DNA from: Planctomycetota bacterium
GTDB taxonomy: Bacteria; Planctomycetota; Phycisphaerae; Sedimentisphaerales; Anaerohalosphaeraceae
Assembly: GCA_012519365.1 (NCBI GenBank)
Contig: JAAYQH010000423.1
Span: 1 to 18,181 of the forward strand
Length of the DNA: 18,181 bases
Direction of reading: 5' to 3'
Part shown: in pieces, positions 16,062 through 18,181 of the stretch
Layout: the number at the start of each line of letters is the position of its first letter
Position numbering within the stretch: position 1 is the stretch's first letter
Made by a program: the position numbers and the translations under genes
The notes under the pieces: model-generated
Databases searched by the model: none
Seen by the model: only the letters and a program-made list of their open reading frames with translations
What the model was told of the DNA's origin: nothing

Positions 16062-17450
16062 TCAATTGGAAATGGGCAACCGGGCAAAGCGGGATGAAAT
16101 ATCGCGGCCGCAAAAACGCCGAATATTTTTCTCAACAATGCTGCTTAGCAAGGCACGCTGATAAGGGGTCAGGTATTCGCCCTGCCCGCCCGGCAGTCGA
16201 TCGATATGGACGGATCGATTCAATCCAGTTGAAAAAGAGACGGCCTTTTCCGGTTGAGGATTGGGAAAATACTGTTCCATCACGTGTTCAATGGCGTCAT
16301 TTTGCGGCGTTTTGCCGCAAGGACGGGGCTGGCGACGCCGCGCAGCGGCTGCTTTTCGCTGTTCGGCCAAAATCTGCTCGGCCAGGTTAAATGCGGGAAT
16401 CCCAGGATCGGTTTCCGAGGCCAAATGCTGCTCAAGATGTACGTCATCTTCCGAAATAACGTCCTCGTACGGCTCGCAGTACGGCTCAGGCTCCGGTTCG
16501 TCCATCAGCTCGCTCTGTTCATGGCTCATCGCGGCCTGCTGCGATGCAATCCGGCGGTGGGCATCCTCAAGGGCATCTCTCAACTCGGCATTCTCTTGGG
16601 TGAGTCGAGCATTATCGGCATTGGCCTGGGCGCTTTGTGATTGGGCATTCGATAGTTCTGTACAGAGCGTCTCTACCTCCTGCTGCCGCTCGGTCAGTGT
16701 TTGCGCGGCGGCTTCCTGAGCGGCCTTCAGGGCGTCAATCGTTCTGGCCCATTCGAGGGCCTGTTCCTCAAGCCGCTTTGCTATATCGCCTTTTTCCTGA
16801 TCGGAGCGGCGCAGCTGCTGAGCCTGCTGAGCCAACACAGCGGCATATTCTTCAACGCGAAACTGAAGCGCCGACAGTTCATTGATTTTCTCGGCAAGCT
16901 GACGTTCCAGGTCCTCAATCCGCCGCTGCTTATCGGCTGCAGCCTGAACCGATTCGTCAAGACTTTGGAGAAGTTGTTTGTTCTTTTTCTGAAGATCATC
17001 GACTTCCTGAATCCTTTCATTCAAACGATTCAGGCTTTCTTCCAAAGCCGTCTGGAGTTGTTGAGCCGATTCGACAGGGGATTGAGATGGCGGCTGGTTG
17101 CCATCGCCGTTGTGGTCAGGTGCGTGTGTATTGTCCTGATTCTTGTGAATTGCCTCAAACGGCAGAATGCGAACACCCATCGTCTGATTGGACGAGGACG
17201 CCGGAGAAGATTCACCAGGCTGGACGGATTGACGCTCAGGTTGTTGACGGTGCTGGTGGTTTTCCAGGTGTTGCGATTCTACGGCGTTTTCGGTCTGAAG
17301 GGGCCGAGCGGTCCCGTCGGTGGTCTGAGGCTCCTGCGATACCGCTTCCGGACGGATCGGACGGACAGCACGTATCACCTTCTGCAACTGCGCTTTGCAT
17401 TGCAGAATATCGTCATCCAGCTCGTTTTTTTTGTACGACTCGCCTTGCAT
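16062..17450 (-). CDS. Long coiled-coil protein of unknown function
   Basis: I do not recognise a family. From the ATG at 17450 (GGAGG 5 nt upstream; an in-frame GTG at 17477 is less likely) the product has 462 residues. Residues 1-30 are charged, and 31-125 are a Gln/Pro/Ser/His-rich, probably disordered linker. About 125-315 is heptad-patterned coiled coil rich in Glu, Gln, Ala and Leu. Then come an acidic stretch (317-340), a helix FNLAEQILAEQRKAAAARRR (354-373) and a C-terminal block EYLTPYQRALLSSIVEKNIRR (425-445) that looks folded. There is no signal peptide or membrane helix. It is first in the operon, ahead of the membrane-anchored MinD-fold protein, so a scaffold for that partner is a reasonable guess. 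Confidence 0.75.
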   Translation of the reverse strand: MQGESYKKNELDDDILQCKAQLQKVIRAVRPIRPEAVSQEPQTTDGTARPLQTENAVESQHLENHQHRQQPERQSVQPGESSPASSSNQTMGVRILPFEAIHKNQDNTHAPDHNGDGNQPPSQSPVESAQQLQTALEESLNRLNERIQEVDDLQKKNKQLLQSLDESVQAAADKQRRIEDLERQLAEKINELSALQFRVEEYAAVLAQQAQQLRRSDQEKGDIAKRLEEQALEWARTIDALKAAQEAAAQTLTERQQEVETLCTELSNAQSQSAQANADNARLTQENAELRDALEDAHRRIASQQAAMSHEQSELMDEPEPEPYCEPYEDVISEDDVHLEQHLASETDPGIPAFNLAEQILAEQRKAAAARRRQPRPCGKTPQNDAIEHVMEQYFPNPQPEKAVSFSTGLNRSVHIDRLPGGQGEYLTPYQRALLSSIVEKNIRRFCGRDISSRFARLPISN

Positions 17451-17500
17451 CCGATCCTCCGATCGATATACAGCCACTCCGTCATTGCTCGTTTTATCTC

Positions 17501-17529
17501 ATTATAGTGACCAATAGGCGCAAAATCAA
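17501..17529 (-). promoter_or_regulatory. Sigma-70-type promoter for the coiled-coil operon
   Basis: On the minus strand, TTGATT (17524-17529) and a perfect TATAAT (17501-17506) are separated by exactly 17 bp, about 50 bp upstream of the ATG at 17450. It is the best promoter match in the window and marks the operon start. Confidence 0.65.
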
Positions 17530-17607
17530 GTCGTCCGGCCAGGGAGAGTGCAAATTTATCATTATCTGCAGCAACTTTATTCAATACTCGCCCCGCTCTC
17601 GGAGGGC

Positions 17608-18181
17608 TTATTTGGGCGCAGGGCCGAGTGAATAGAGAGTATAGTTTCTCACGTTATACTGATGAAGGATATCTTCTACATGCTGAATTGAAACCGCTTT
17701 CAAATATTCAATATCCTGCACCACGGAGATATACTCTTTACGATAGACCCAGTTAAAACCAAGATTAACCAGCCGTCCCATGGGCCGCTCACTTTTGAGC
17801 GCGACCGAACTAATCGCCTTGTTCCGAGCCGATTCCAACTCCTCGGGGCAGATGCCTTTGGTTGTCACATCATTAAAAATTGAATTCAGTATATCTTCTA
17901 CATGGTGAACATTTTCAGGGTCGCAGCAGATATAACTGCAAAATGCCCCCACGGCATCCATCGAGGCCAATTCCAGCGAAGCCGAATCCGCGACAGCCGG
18001 GTCCACCAGCGACCAGAAATAACGCGAACCGCTGCCGTCGCCAAGAATCAGACTTAGCAATTGGGCCGCGTACCATCGATCATCCTGCATGGAAACGGCG
18101 GGGCTGAACAAGGCCAGATGTTGACGAGTCAACCCAACTTTTTGGTCATAGACCTTTTGCGGTACCGCGTGGTGCGGCGGC
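17608..18181 (-). CDS. M16-family metallopeptidase-like protein, C-terminal part only
   Basis: The open frame enters from the right edge of the window and ends at TAA 17608-17610, giving about 190 residues of a C-terminal region. The pattern matches the C-terminal half of M16 (pitrilysin/processing-peptidase) proteins. It includes AAQLLSLILGDGSGSRYFWSLVD with the conserved G-x-x-S-R turn, AFCSYICCDPENVHHVEDIL, the helix ICPEELESARNKAISSVALKSER, and a final helix-strand NVRNYTLYSLGP. The zinc motif HxxEH of M16 enzymes lies in the N-terminal half, outside the window, so activity cannot be judged. TTG codons inside the frame are not the true start. About 80 bp separates its stop from the promoter of the next minus-strand unit; no clear terminator is visible there. 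Confidence 0.8.
   Translation of the reverse strand, partial: PPHHAVPQKVYDQKVGLTRQHLALFSPAVSMQDDRWYAAQLLSLILGDGSGSRYFWSLVDPAVADSASLELASMDAVGAFCSYICCDPENVHHVEDILNSIFNDVTTKGICPEELESARNKAISSVALKSERPMGRLVNLGFNWVYRKEYISVVQDIEYLKAVSIQHVEDILHQYNVRNYTLYSLGPAPK

Noticed and set aside
16701..17507. A 268-codon plus-strand frame opposite the coiled-coil gene
   Set aside because: It is Leu/Arg/Phe-rich, as expected for the complement of Glu/Gln/Ala-rich coiled-coil codons. The minus strand has a promoter, a ribosome-binding site and tight operon spacing.

Overview
The window is a stretch of bacterial chromosome of mid GC content. I see no phage, plasmid, CRISPR or tRNA/rRNA genes. The gene set suggests a Gram-negative, probably Planctomycetota-like organism (Phycisphaerae/Sedimentisphaerales are my best guess). 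The grounds are two different groEL genes flanking one groES with dnaJ and grpE behind them, a Tat-exported Fe-type superoxide dismutase, and a large fused FAD/Fe-S dehydrogenase. The chaperone order is familiar to me from planctomycetes, but I could not check it here. Other PVC-group bacteria remain possible.

Left end (1-1234, minus strand): hisH and hisF encode the two subunits of imidazole-glycerol-phosphate synthase. Both reading frames are broken in this sequence. hisH lacks one base before its catalytic His-Pro-Glu segment. hisF carries a tandem 5-bp duplication that stops it after about 190 residues. Restoring the frames gives a textbook 204-residue HisH and a HisF running off the window, overlapping by 7 nt. 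A divergent promoter region (about 1285-1420) separates this unit from the exported superoxide dismutase.

Centre (2475-9310, plus strand): a protein-folding cluster. The order is groEL1, groES, groEL2, a terminator, an SGNH-hydrolase lipoprotein, dnaJ, grpE and a small FmdB-type zinc-ribbon gene, closed by a strong terminator. The Hsp70 itself (dnaK) and hrcA are not here, and no CIRCE operator is visible. DnaJ and GrpE would serve a DnaK encoded elsewhere.

Right of centre (9330-12279, plus strand): a YghZ/Gpr-type aldo-keto reductase, a 457-bp gap without a convincing gene, a polytopic membrane protein of unknown function, an AT-rich gap with a perfect 11-bp inverted repeat, and csrA. The csrA leader has a predicted hairpin and two GGA motifs over the ribosome-binding site and start codon.

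Right end (12437-18181, minus strand): a probable three-gene operon read from a good sigma-70-like promoter at 17501-17529. It encodes a long coiled-coil protein, a membrane-anchored CpsD/MinD-fold protein whose nucleotide-binding motifs look degenerate, and a 962-residue YdiJ-like FAD/Fe-S 2-hydroxyacid dehydrogenase. The window ends inside an M16-family peptidase gene. The most promising candidate for something undescribed is the coiled-coil plus pseudo-ATPase pair. The most concrete oddity is the double lesion in hisH and hisF.
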